Of a stretch of 64,000 nt of DNA, positions 35,668 through 43,838 are shown one piece after another. Below the pieces are notes generated by a model. It ran no database searches. It was not told the DNA's origin and worked only from the letters and a program-made list of their open reading frames with translations. Numbering within the stretch: position 1 is the stretch's first letter; each line of letters opens with the position of its first letter. Position numbers and translations under genes: made by a program. The stretch is from Runella aurantiaca. GTDB lineage: Bacteria > Bacteroidota > Bacteroidia > Cytophagales > Spirosomataceae. The DNA lies in the NCBI RefSeq assembly GCF_003339505.1, contig NZ_QPIW01000008.1, positions 176,705 through 240,704 on the forward strand. Reading direction: 5' to 3'.

Positions 35668-35719
35668 AATTGGGACATAAAATAACCAATTTTCAATTAC
35701 AAATGACACATAGCCAATA

Positions 35720-36106
35720 TCAATCCTCATCTTTTGGTTTTTGTTGTTTTTTTAAAAAATTGATATAGCCATTTATTAATCTACCGCAGGTGTCAATTTT
35801 GGATTTAAGCTCAATTAGTTGATTTTTAGAAATATAGTTTTCATCAAAAGCAGTAATTAGGTGTTCTAAAGTTTCTAATAAAGAAGCCCTCGAAGTTCTA
35901 CAAAATCTGATATTCTCTTTGAAGTAATACCTTCCGTAGCCTTCTGCGATGTTTGCTGTAATACTTCTTGAACTTCGAATTATTTGGTCGGTGAGTTTAT
36001 ATTTTTCATCTAATGGAAAATCATTTTTTGTAAGTACAGCAATTTCAATCCTTAACTGACGACATTCTTTATAAACCTCAAGGTCGGTAAAGTTTTGATT
36101 TTTCAT
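35720..36106 (-). CDS. four-helix-bundle protein (23S rRNA IVS-type)
   Basis: A 128-aa protein: 'NFTDLEVYKECRQLRIEIAV', 'FPLDEKYKLTDQIIRSSRSI', 'NIAEGYGRYYFKENIRFC', 'SRASLLETLEHL'. These are hallmark blocks of the four-helix-bundle / 23S-rRNA-intervening-sequence protein family, a small basic protein of unknown function first seen inside 23S rRNA insertions and common as free genes in Bacteroidota. It is in antisense orientation within the plus-strand catabolic operon and is bracketed by 21-nt inverted repeats, which looks like a transposed unit. Confidence 0.9.
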   Translation of the reverse strand: MKNQNFTDLEVYKECRQLRIEIAVLTKNDFPLDEKYKLTDQIIRSSRSITANIAEGYGRYYFKENIRFCRTSRASLLETLEHLITAFDENYISKNQLIELKSKIDTCGRLINGYINFLKKQQKPKDED

Positions 36107-36162
36107 TAGTAGGAAATAGGTGTTTTGAGAATTGAAATCAAGTTACAAATAATTTTAGAATC

Positions 36163-36246
36163 TGGTAACTGGTTGATTGGTTATAAGAAATTGTGACTGA
36201 TTTAAATAATAAACCAATTTCTAATCAACCATTCCACCAGTAACCA
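36163..36246. repeat. long imperfect hairpin at right end of the cassette
   Basis: TGGTAACTGGTTGATTGGTT... (36163-36193) pairs with the segment 36215-36246, with AGAAATTG/CAATTTCT perfect at the inner end. The hairpin is 21 bp before the hydrolase start at 36268 and includes the right inverted repeat. Confidence 0.65.
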
Positions 36247-36248
36247 AT
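36228..36248 (-). repeat. right 21-nt inverted repeat of four-helix-bundle cassette
   Basis: Contains CCACCAGTAACCAAT; complement of 35647-35667 with one mismatch. The two repeats enclose 560 bp holding only the four-helix-bundle gene. Confidence 0.75.
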
Positions 36249-36267
36249 TAACCAATTAAACAAACCT

Positions 36268-37395
36268 ATGTGGCATTATTTTCCCGGGCAATACATGCCC
36301 TCATATCAAGTAAACAGAGCATTGACGCAGGCGCACTATGGTGGTGGCGAATTTGCAGAAATATTGGAAGTAGCCAGTGAAATTGACCCTGCCGATAGAG
36401 AAAGCTTTAATCGGGCATGGGTAAAAATGGGGGATAAAGTGTATGAAATTGCCGAAAAATACGCCCAAGCGGGTCATAAAATTTCGGCCAGAAGAACCTA
36501 TCTCAGAGCTTTCAATTACCTGCGTACCGCCGAATTTTTTATGACACTCCGTGATGAACGCAAGATTCCTTATTATCTAAAATGCCGTGATGCATTCATC
36601 AAAGCCATCCATCTTTTTGATGAAAAACCTCTTCAAATGGAGATACCCTTTGAGGCCGGGCAGGGGAACCTGTCTTTTTTGCCCGCTTATTTGTTCAAAC
36701 CCACGGGTGTGAAAAACCCTCCCGTAGTGGTCATGTTTGGCGGACTGGATAGCTTGGCGGAGGAACTGTATTTTGGTATTGCCCAGCACCTCAACGAGCG
36801 CGGAATCGCGATGATGGCGGTAGATGGCCCGGGGCAGGGAGCCGCTCTTCGTCTCAATCACATTCATACCCGTTATGATTACAACGTACCCGGAACGGCG
36901 GTTTTGGATTATATTATCGAAAACCTAAAAGACGAAGTGGACATCGAACGGGTCGGTATCGGGGCCGTTTCGATGGGTGGTTACATGGCGGCACGTTGTG
37001 CGGCTTTTGAGCCTCGTTTCAAGGTTTGTATGATTTTCGGGGCCGTTTGGTCGTATTATGATATTTGGAAAAATCGTCCCGACAACCACCCTTTGGCTGA
37101 AATTGTGCAGCATATCGTGGGCGCTGAAAACATGACAGAGGCACGTGAAAAACTCAAGAACTTTACGCTGGAGGGCGTCGCCGAAAAAATCAGTATGCCT
37201 ACTTATATTCTACACGGGGAAGATGACCGTCAGAATTTTGTAGAAAATGCCTATAAAGTAAACGAAGTTCTTACCTGCGAGCACGTCATGGAGATTGTGC
37301 CAAAGGAAGAAAGTGGCTCGGCGCACTGTTCCGTAGATGATTTCACCAAGACTTTCAATATGTACGATTGGATTGCTGAAAAGATAAAAGCATAA
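36268..37395 (+). CDS. FrsA/DHPON-hydrolase-like alpha/beta hydrolase
   Basis: A 375-aa cytoplasmic alpha/beta hydrolase with a helical N-terminal cap of ~125 residues, then 'PPVVVMFGGLDSLAEE', 'MMAVDGPGQGAALR', nucleophile elbow GAVSMGG (S235), an acid in 'ILHGEDDRQ' and His in 'SGSAHCSVDDF'. Cap plus 'DGPGQG' strand is the pattern of the FrsA-like family that includes 2,6-dihydroxypseudooxynicotine hydrolase, a C-C bond hydrolase acting on acylated phenols. A C-C or ester hydrolysis of a ring-derived ketone is plausible here. It follows the cassette and precedes the flavin monooxygenase by 27 bp. Confidence 0.82.
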   Translation: MWHYFPGQYMPSYQVNRALTQAHYGGGEFAEILEVASEIDPADRESFNRAWVKMGDKVYEIAEKYAQAGHKISARRTYLRAFNYLRTAEFFMTLRDERKIPYYLKCRDAFIKAIHLFDEKPLQMEIPFEAGQGNLSFLPAYLFKPTGVKNPPVVVMFGGLDSLAEELYFGIAQHLNERGIAMMAVDGPGQGAALRLNHIHTRYDYNVPGTAVLDYIIENLKDEVDIERVGIGAVSMGGYMAARCAAFEPRFKVCMIFGAVWSYYDIWKNRPDNHPLAEIVQHIVGAENMTEAREKLKNFTLEGVAEKISMPTYILHGEDDRQNFVENAYKVNEVLTCEHVMEIVPKEESGSAHCSVDDFTKTFNMYDWIAEKIKA

Positions 37396-37422
37396 CCCAT
37401 TTAATTTTGAACCACAAATAAA

Positions 37423-38559
37423 ATGAGCAACATAAAGAAAATCCTGATCGTTGGCGGAGGAATTGGCGGTCAGTCGGTAGCAATTGGTTTAAAAAAAGTA
37501 GGTTTTGCGGTAGATGTGGTAGAAATTCTTTCGGAGTTTAATGTGTATGGTGTCGGTATCATTCAGCAAGCCAACGCCCTCAGAGCGTTGGATGCCATCG
37601 GGGTGGCCGATGAGGTGATGCGAAGAGGCTCACCTTATGGAAAAGTAAAATTGTGTTTACCTCACGGGGTTCAAATCGGCGAAGCTGGTACCCCGCCCAT
37701 TGGCAGATTTCCAAGTCATAACGGTATTTCTCGACGGATTCTCCACGATGTTTTATTTGAGGAAGCTCAGAAAATCGGGTTAAAATATCGGATGGGTGTA
37801 ACGGTGGAATCTATTGATAATCAGCTTGATATTGCCAATGTCACTTTTACGGATGGTACAACGGATAGTTATGACATTGTGATTGCCGCCGATGGCGTAC
37901 ATTCAAAAGTACGAAAACTCATTTTTGGCGAATTCAAACCCAATTATGTAGGTTTATCCGTATGGCGTTATCCTTTCAAACGCCCCGCTGGCTTAGATAC
38001 TGGTTATATTTTCTTTAATAAAAAACACAAAATTGGGGTTATTCCAATGACGGCCGAGTCGTGTTATATATTTTTAAACTCTGCCGAAGGCGATAACCCC
38101 ACGATTCCAGAAGACCAATTGGTTGAAAAACTGAAAGGCTATATGTCGGCTTATCCAGTGCCCGTCGTTCAAGAGCTGATTCCGCAAGTAACCGATGCTA
38201 AATTGGTCAATTACCGAGCATTAGAAACGCTCAAAATGCCAGCGCCTTGGTATAAAAACAGAGTGGTTGTTTTGGGAGATGCGGCTCACACCACCATTCC
38301 ACAATTAGGCTCGGGAGCTGCCTTAGCCATTGAGGATGCCGTGGTGTTGATAGAAGAATTACAAAAAGAAGGGGAAGTGGAAGAAGTTTTCGATAGATAC
38401 ATGAAACGTCGCTATGAGCGCTGCATGATGGTGGTAGATGTTTCCGAAACTTTAGGCGCTTGGGAGTTACTGGAATACAACGACCAACCACTTCCTGAAG
38501 GTGCGAATATGGGGATGCTCATGGGTAAAACTGGAATGGCCTTAACCGCTCCCATTTAA
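37423..38559 (+). CDS. FAD-dependent aromatic monooxygenase
   Basis: A 378-aa class A flavoprotein monooxygenase: FAD-binding GGGIGG at residues 11-16, 'VIAADGVHSKVRKLIFG' (the DG motif for NAD(P)H and FAD) and 'VVLGDAAHTTIPQLGSGAAL' (GD motif). Overall it resembles salicylate/6-hydroxynicotinate/3-hydroxybenzoate hydroxylases. It would add a hydroxyl to an aromatic ring to prepare the extradiol substrate. The SMP-30 gene begins 2 bp after its stop, so the genes are translationally close. Confidence 0.88.
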   Translation: MSNIKKILIVGGGIGGQSVAIGLKKVGFAVDVVEILSEFNVYGVGIIQQANALRALDAIGVADEVMRRGSPYGKVKLCLPHGVQIGEAGTPPIGRFPSHNGISRRILHDVLFEEAQKIGLKYRMGVTVESIDNQLDIANVTFTDGTTDSYDIVIAADGVHSKVRKLIFGEFKPNYVGLSVWRYPFKRPAGLDTGYIFFNKKHKIGVIPMTAESCYIFLNSAEGDNPTIPEDQLVEKLKGYMSAYPVPVVQELIPQVTDAKLVNYRALETLKMPAPWYKNRVVVLGDAAHTTIPQLGSGAALAIEDAVVLIEELQKEGEVEEVFDRYMKRRYERCMMVVDVSETLGAWELLEYNDQPLPEGANMGMLMGKTGMALTAPI

Positions 38560-38561
38560 GG

Positions 38562-39599
38562 ATGCCAACCCTGCAAAATCCCCTAAAAAATTGGCAAGTA
38601 AGCCGTGAAAATATCCAATACTTGGGTTACGACTTGCAGAGACCAGAATGTATTCTGACTGAGTCGAACGGAACCGTTTGGGCGGCAGATGCACGTGGGG
38701 GTGTGGTAAAGTTGAACCATGAGAAAGCTCAAGAGATTATCAATCCACAAAAAGTGAGCGGTTTTTTGCCTGAAACTGTTGATAAAGACACTGATAATCA
38801 GCGATATATTGCTGCCGTAGGCTTGCTGCCCAACGGCATTTGCTTTGACTCAAACGGAGATTTTATCATTGCCAATTGGGGAACCAATCACATCGAAAAA
38901 ATGACCCGCGACGGGAAGTTGATAACCATTTTGACGGAGATAGAAGGAAAACCCTTGGGCAAGACCAACTTTCCGTTGCGAGACTCCAAAGGCAGAATTT
39001 GGTTTACGGTCACAACCCAAACCGAGCCGTGGTCGGACCAAATCAACACCCGCACGACCGATGGCTATATAGCTTTAATGGACGAAAAAGGTGTCAGAAT
39101 TGTGGCCGATGGATTTTGCGGGACCAACGAAATCCGTTTTGACGACAACGAAGAATGGCTTTATGTGGTGGAAAGTACCGCATGGAAAATTTCGAGAATG
39201 CGCGTAAAATCCAATGGTGACCTGTACGACCGAGAAGTGTACGGCCCGTCAAAGTTGGGCGGTTTTCCAGATGGTTTTGCCTTTGATGTTTTTGGAAATC
39301 TGTGGGTTACCCTGATTTTTACCGATGAACTTATTGCTATTACGCCTGACGGGGAAGTACTCACATTGTTGGATGATAGCAATCCTGAAACGAAAAAAAG
39401 ATTATTTAATGCTTACGAAAACCGTTGTGTTACACCCGAAATCTTAGCCGCTACCCAAGGAACAATTTGCCCTTGGATGGCAAGTTTGAGCTTTGGTGGC
39501 GCGGATATGAAAACGGTCTATCTCGGAAGTTTGCGAGGAACAAAAATTCCGTATTTCAAAAGCCCAGTTGCGGGGCAAAAAATGATTCATTGGCGATAG
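38562..39599 (+). CDS. SMP-30/gluconolactonase-like lactonase
   Basis: A 345-aa beta-propeller protein of the SMP-30/LRE family: 'RPECILTESNGTVWAADARGG', 'GLLPNGICFDSNGDFIIAN', 'LPLRDSKGRIWFT', 'CGTNEIRFDDNEEWLYVVES', 'GGFPDGFAFDVFGNLWVTL'. The Glu, Asn and Asp positions that hold the divalent metal in lactonases appear preserved in these blades. It probably hydrolyses a lactone formed after ring cleavage or Baeyer-Villiger-type oxidation. No signal peptide, so cytoplasmic. The next gene starts 8 bp later. Confidence 0.83.
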   Translation: MPTLQNPLKNWQVSRENIQYLGYDLQRPECILTESNGTVWAADARGGVVKLNHEKAQEIINPQKVSGFLPETVDKDTDNQRYIAAVGLLPNGICFDSNGDFIIANWGTNHIEKMTRDGKLITILTEIEGKPLGKTNFPLRDSKGRIWFTVTTQTEPWSDQINTRTTDGYIALMDEKGVRIVADGFCGTNEIRFDDNEEWLYVVESTAWKISRMRVKSNGDLYDREVYGPSKLGGFPDGFAFDVFGNLWVTLIFTDELIAITPDGEVLTLLDDSNPETKKRLFNAYENRCVTPEILAATQGTICPWMASLSFGGADMKTVYLGSLRGTKIPYFKSPVAGQKMIHWR

Positions 39600-39607
39600 C
39601 GAACAAC

Positions 39608-40375
39608 ATGAAAAGATTTCGGGATAAAGTGTGCTTTGTAACGGGCGCTGGTTCGGGCATCGGCAAGGCCACCGCGTTGTCTTTTGGACGGGAAGGTGGA
39701 AAAGTGGTCGTGACGGATATTAACGAGGCCGCAGCTCAGGCAGTTGCAGCCGAACTCATTGCTGACGGAGCGGAAGCTATTGCGCTGAAAGTGGATATTT
39801 CAAAGCGAACGGACGTAGAGAATGCGGTGAAAACAACCGTTGAAACCTTTGGGCGTTTGGATTGTGCCGTCAACAGCGCGGGCATTGCGGGAACGATTTC
39901 GTTGCCTACGCACGAATACCCAGAAGAGAATTGGTTGCAAATGATGAATATAAACCTGACGGGTACGTGGTATTGCGTGAAAGCGGAACTCACTCAAATG
40001 CTCATTCAGGGCGGCGGGAACATCGTCAACATTGCCTCGGCGGCTGGCTTGGTAGGGCAGCCTACCAATGTACCTTATGCGGCATCAAAGCATGGCGTAG
40101 TAGGTATTACTAAAACGGCTGCCATCGAATACGCTACCCAAAATATTCGGGTCAATGCCATTTGTCCCACCGCCATCGAAACGCCGATGTTGATGGAAGG
40201 ACGACGGAAATTGGCCCATAATCCCGAAGCGTTGGAACAGGCCAAAAGCCTCCAACGCATGAAACGCATGGGCCAACCGCAGGAAGTGGCCGATGTAGCT
40301 CTATGGCTCTGTTCGGATGAATCCACTTTTATCACTGGTCATGCCATGGCCGTGGATGGTGGGGCGTTTGCCTAA
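39608..40375 (+). CDS. SDR-family NAD(P)-dependent dehydrogenase
   Basis: The ATG at 39608 begins the Rossmann fold directly ('KVCFVTGAGSGIGKATALSF'); the longer upstream frame only overlaps the SMP-30 gene. 255 aa, classical SDR: TGAGSGIG, 'CAVNSAGIAG' (NNAG equivalent), 'NIASAAG' (Ser), 'YAASKHG' (Tyr and Lys), 'CPTAIETPM'. 'VVTDINE' ends strand 2 with Asp, favouring NAD(H). It oxidises a secondary alcohol or reduces a ketone in the pathway. HisD paralogue follows after 34 bp. Confidence 0.9.
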   Translation: MKRFRDKVCFVTGAGSGIGKATALSFGREGGKVVVTDINEAAAQAVAAELIADGAEAIALKVDISKRTDVENAVKTTVETFGRLDCAVNSAGIAGTISLPTHEYPEENWLQMMNINLTGTWYCVKAELTQMLIQGGGNIVNIASAAGLVGQPTNVPYAASKHGVVGITKTAAIEYATQNIRVNAICPTAIETPMLMEGRRKLAHNPEALEQAKSLQRMKRMGQPQEVADVALWLCSDESTFITGHAMAVDGGAFA

Positions 40376-40409
40376 CTAAAATCTATTTTTAAATTTTCCC
40401 ATTAAGCAA

Positions 40410-41699
40410 ATGATACAACAAATTAAAAAAGGCATTACCTACGCCGAAAGCAAAGACGCCGACTTAAAAGTACGGGCTTTGGTAGAAAATATGCTGGAAA
40501 ACGTGGCCGCCAACGGCGACAAAGCGGTCAGAGAATATTCGGAAAAATTGGATAAATGGTCGCCCGAAAGCTTTCGATTATCTGCGGTACAAATCCGGCA
40601 AATCATGGCTGGATTGCCCGAACAAGTGATTGAAGACATCAAATTTGCCCAAACCCAAATCCGCAATTTCGCCCAAATTCAGCGCGAATCCATCAAAGAC
40701 GTAGAAGTGGAAACCTTGCCGGGTGTGATTTTGGGGCATAAAAACATTCCCGTCAATTCGGTGGGCTGTTATGTGCCGGGCGGGCGCTACCCGATGGTGG
40801 CTTCGGCGCACATGAGCGTGTTGACGGCCAAAGTGGCGGGTGTAAAGCGTGTTATTGCCTGTACGCCGCCCATCAACGGCGAAATTCCTGCCGCAACTGT
40901 GGCGGCGATGTACATGGCAGGGGCCGATGAAATTTATTTGTTGGGCGGTGTGCAGGCCATTGCCATGATGGCGTTGGGTACTGAAACCGTTCAGCCCGTA
41001 GATATGCTCGTGGGCCCGGGAAATGCCTACGTGGCCGAAGCCAAACGTCAATTGTACGGAAAAGTGGGAATTGACCTGTTTGCCGGCCCAACGGAAACGC
41101 TCGTCATTGCCGATGATACTACCGATGTAGAAACCTGTGCCACGGACTTGCTCGGCCAAGCCGAACACGGCCCTACGTCGCCCGCGATTTTGTTGACCAC
41201 CAGCAAAACCATTGCCGAAGGCATCGAAGCCGAAATACAGCACCAATTGGCCGTGTTGCCCACCGCCGATGTGGCGAGTGTGGCGTGGCGGGACTACGGG
41301 CAGGTGATTTTGGTGGATACCATCGATGAGCTGGTCTCAGAAGCTGACCGCATCGCCAGCGAGCACGTGCAGGTCATGACCGAAAATCCGCGTTATTTCC
41401 TTGACAAAATGACCAATTTTGGCGGCTTGTTTCTTGGCGATAAAACCAACGTGGCCTATGGCGACAAAGTAATCGGTACCAACCATACCCTTCCAACCCG
41501 AGAAGCAGCCCGTTATACGGGAGGTTTGTGGGTTGGTAAATTCCTGAAAACCTGTACGTACCAAGAAATTAGGACTCCAGAAGCCAGCGCGATGATCGGT
41601 GAATATTGCTCCAGATTATGCGCCATTGAAAACTTCTCCGGCCACAAAGAGCAAGCCGATTTGCGCGTACGTCGCTACTCAAAAGCTCCCTCTCTGTGA
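40410..41699 (+). CDS. histidinol-dehydrogenase paralogue in a catabolic operon
   Basis: A 429-aa protein of the HisD family with the zinc and catalytic residues retained: Gln and His in '[13 protein letters not shown]', Glu-His in '[14 protein letters not shown]', Asp in '[14 protein letters not shown]', and the C-terminal His in '[15 protein letters not shown]'. Histidine-pathway genes are absent around it, so it is probably not the biosynthetic enzyme. Homologues such as HpsN (sulfopropanediol dehydrogenase) oxidise other primary alcohols to acids. Here it may oxidise a hydroxymethyl or sugar-alcohol side product (inference). A repeat-like TCTCTGTG sequence overlaps its last codons. Confidence 0.85.
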   Translation: MIQQIKKGITYAESKDADLKVRALVENMLENVAANGDKAVREYSEKLDKWSPESFRLSAVQIRQIMAGLPEQVIEDIKFAQTQIRNFAQIQRESIKDVEVETLPGVILGHKNIPVNSVGCYVPGGRYPMVASAHMSVLTAKVAGVKRVIACTPPINGEIPAATVAAMYMAGADEIYLLGGVQAIAMMALGTETVQPVDMLVGPGNAYVAEAKRQLYGKVGIDLFAGPTETLVIADDTTDVETCATDLLGQAEHGPTSPAILLTTSKTIAEGIEAEIQHQLAVLPTADVASVAWRDYGQVILVDTIDELVSEADRIASEHVQVMTENPRYFLDKMTNFGGLFLGDKTNVAYGDKVIGTNHTLPTREAARYTGGLWVGKFLKTCTYQEIRTPEASAMIGEYCSRLCAIENFSGHKEQADLRVRRYSKAPSL

Positions 41700-41736
41700 C
41701 CCTCCTAATCTCTGTGGTTTTAAAAATACGCAACAA

Positions 41737-42477
41737 ATGAAAGTAGCCTTAATCACCGGCGGAGCAGGAGGAATCGGCTCGGCGATTTGTCGAAAATTTG
41801 CCGAGGTAGGGTATGACGTAGTCATTACCTACAACAGCAGCGCCGAAAAAGCCGAAAAGTTTCGCGATGAACTTCCTCAAGGCAATCACTCCGTTTTTCA
41901 TGCACCCGTCAATGATGCCGCTAAACTGGCTGATTTGAAGGTGTTTATTGCGGAAAAATACGAAAAACTAGATGTGTTGGTCAACAACGCTGGCATCACT
42001 ACGCCCGTAGCGCACGAAGATTTGGACGGATTGTCGGACGAATGGATTGACCGAATTTTTCAAACAAACGTACGCGGTACCTTCGCCATGATTCGGGCCA
42101 TGAAACCGCTTCTGGAAAAATCGCAAATCGACAAGCCTTCGCTCGTTGTCAATATTTCATCGGTTGCAGCGGTGACGGGCATCGGCAGTAACGTGGCCTA
42201 TTGTGCGTCCAAAGCTGCCATCGACAGTATGACGCGTTCGTTGGGTCGGGCCTTGGCTCCGAGCGTTCGCGTGGTTTCTGTGTCGCCGGGGTTTGTGGAA
42301 GGAGAATATACCAAAAATTTTGACCCCGCTTTTTTGCAGAAACAACGAGAGGCCACGCCTCTAAATAGATTCGCCACGCCCGACGATGTCGCAAATACCG
42401 TGTTGGCGTTGGCAACTACCCTGACCTTTACCACCGGTTGCATTATCCCCGTGGATGGTGGCCGACCTTTAAAATAA
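41737..42477 (+). CDS. SDR-family dehydrogenase/reductase
   Basis: The ATG at 41737 places the glycine motif TGGAGGIG at the N-terminus ('MKVALITGGAGGIGSAICRK'); a longer frame reaches back into HisD and has no family sequence. 246 aa, classical SDR: 'VLVNNAGITTP', 'VNISSVAA' (Ser), 'VAYCASKAAID' (Tyr and Lys), 'SPGFVEGEYT'. 'ITYNSSAEK' after strand 2 suggests NADP(H) (FabG-like). The second SDR of the operon, only moderately similar to the one at 39608, so probably a different step. Confidence 0.9.
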   Translation: MKVALITGGAGGIGSAICRKFAEVGYDVVITYNSSAEKAEKFRDELPQGNHSVFHAPVNDAAKLADLKVFIAEKYEKLDVLVNNAGITTPVAHEDLDGLSDEWIDRIFQTNVRGTFAMIRAMKPLLEKSQIDKPSLVVNISSVAAVTGIGSNVAYCASKAAIDSMTRSLGRALAPSVRVVSVSPGFVEGEYTKNFDPAFLQKQREATPLNRFATPDDVANTVLALATTLTFTTGCIIPVDGGRPLK

Positions 42478-42483
42478 AAAAAG

Positions 42484-43437
42484 ATGAAATTAGTAACCTT
42501 CAAAAATCCACAGGGTGATTCCCGCACGGGCTGGCTCGCAGGCGACAAGGTCGTTGACATGAATTTGGCCAGTGAAAAGCTGCCAACTGATATGTTGACT
42601 TTTATTGATAATCACGAAGCGTATTTTCCTATTATCAAGGCATTAGGCGATGTGCAGCCGCATTATCAATTGTCGGAAATTCAATTGCTGGCGCCTTTGC
42701 CCAACCCCCGCAGTTTTCGGGATTACATCGGCTTTGAGATGCACATGCAAAATGCGTCTCGGTCGTTTGGACACAAAATCGGACCGGCGTGGTACGATAT
42801 GCCGATTTTTTATTTTACCAATCATCAGGCCATTTACGGGCCCGACGACGAAATCAAGCGGCCGACCAAAGAAACCAAAATGGACATTGAGTTGGAACTG
42901 GCCTGTATCATCGGCAAAAAAGGCAAAGACCTCAAAGCCGAAGACGCCCGTCCTTACATTTTTGGCTATACCGTTTTCAACGATTGGACCGCCCGTGCCA
43001 TCCAAAAAGTGGAAATGGAAATTCCGTTGGGACCGCACAAAGGCAAAGATTTTGCCAACGCCATCGGGCCATGCATCGTAACGGCCGACGAAATGGAGCA
43101 ATACCGGATGCCGTTTGATGAAAGCGTTTTTGCCGAGCCAATTCGGGTGCCAAATGTTCAAATGGATAGGTTTAATCTCAAAATGACGTCACGAATCAAT
43201 GGCGTAACGGTCTGTGAAGGAAACTACCAAACGGTGTATTTTACCTTTGAACAAATGATGGAACGCGCTTCCGAAAACAACGTTACGCTGATGCCAGGCG
43301 ATATACTGGGCTCAGGAACAGTGGGTTGGGGGAGTTTGATTGAAAATAACTTCACCGTTCACCGTCCACTCGAACCAGGGGATGTGGTGGAATTGGAAAT
43401 AGAAGGAATCGGAATTTTAAGAAATAAAGTAATATGA
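42484..43437 (+). CDS. fumarylacetoacetate-hydrolase-family protein
   Basis: A 317-aa FAH-superfamily enzyme, 6 bp after the SDR. 'IGPAWYDMPIFYFTNHQAIYG', the metal-binding glutamates in 'MDIELELACIIG', Asp in 'GYTVFNDWTARAIQ', and 'LMPGDILGSGTVGWG' define the family (FAH, 2-oxo-hept-3-enedioate hydratase/isomerase, acylpyruvases). It would hydrolyse or hydrate a ring-cleavage product (beta-diketo or hydroxy-dienoate acid). Its presence next to a VOC dioxygenase is the strongest single hint of aromatic meta-cleavage. Overlaps the next gene by ATGA. Confidence 0.9.
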   Translation: MKLVTFKNPQGDSRTGWLAGDKVVDMNLASEKLPTDMLTFIDNHEAYFPIIKALGDVQPHYQLSEIQLLAPLPNPRSFRDYIGFEMHMQNASRSFGHKIGPAWYDMPIFYFTNHQAIYGPDDEIKRPTKETKMDIELELACIIGKKGKDLKAEDARPYIFGYTVFNDWTARAIQKVEMEIPLGPHKGKDFANAIGPCIVTADEMEQYRMPFDESVFAEPIRVPNVQMDRFNLKMTSRINGVTVCEGNYQTVYFTFEQMMERASENNVTLMPGDILGSGTVGWGSLIENNFTVHRPLEPGDVVELEIEGIGILRNKVI

Positions 43438-43739
43438 TTTTAGAACTTGCCACCATCGACATCAAACCGGGCACGAATGCTGAGTTTGAGCAAAGCCTAG
43501 AAAAAGCCCAAGCCGTGATTAGCCAATCAAAAGGGTATTTGGGGCATGATTTTAAGAAGTGTATCGAACAGCAAAATCGCTACGTGTTGCTCATTCGTTG
43601 GGAGAGCCTCGAAGCGCATACTATCGGTTTTCGGGAATCAGAATTATTCAAAGAATGGCGCGGATTGATCGGGCCTTTTTTTGAAAATCCGCCTGTGGTG
43701 CTGCATTATGAAGACTTGGGAATGACAAGTTTTGAATGA
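43434..43739 (+). CDS. ABM-fold small monooxygenase-like protein
   Basis: A 101-aa ferredoxin-like alpha/beta protein of the antibiotic-biosynthesis-monooxygenase (ABM) superfamily: 'MILELATIDIKPGTNAEFE', 'SKGYLGHDFKKCIEQQNRYVLLI' (beta strands with the dimer face), 'WESLEAHTIGFRES'. Relatives include quinol monooxygenase YgiN and cofactor-free oxygenases of polycyclic aromatics. Translationally coupled to the FAH-family gene by a 4-base overlap. A hairpin begins 5 bases before the end of the CDS. Confidence 0.8.
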   Translation: MILELATIDIKPGTNAEFEQSLEKAQAVISQSKGYLGHDFKKCIEQQNRYVLLIRWESLEAHTIGFRESELFKEWRGLIGPFFENPPVVLHYEDLGMTSFE

Positions 43740-43787
43740 CGAAGTACGAATAATTGCTTGACTGATTAAAATTCGTCACTCGTCATT
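43735..43787 (+). repeat. inverted repeat overlapping a stop codon
   Basis: AATGACGAAGTACGAAT (43735-43751) and ATTCGTCACTCGTCATT (43771-43787) form a 17-bp stem with three mismatches. The left arm contains the TGA stop of the ABM gene. It fills the 99-bp gap in front of the cyclase gene. Confidence 0.55.
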
Positions 43788-43838
43788 ACAAACGTCGTCA
43801 TTCATTGTTAGTAATATAAATCTTTTAAGATATAAAAA

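Noticed and set aside
39425..39607. Long N-terminal extension of the first SDR
   Set aside because: It overlaps the SMP-30 gene in another frame and carries no SDR sequence; the Rossmann motif begins right after the ATG at 39608.
40410..41699. Biosynthetic hisD
   Set aside because: No other histidine genes are nearby and the operon is otherwise catabolic, although the catalytic residues alone cannot exclude it.
41599..41736. Long N-terminal extension of the second SDR
   Set aside because: It overlaps the end of the HisD paralogue and has no family resemblance; the ATG at 41737 starts the glycine motif.
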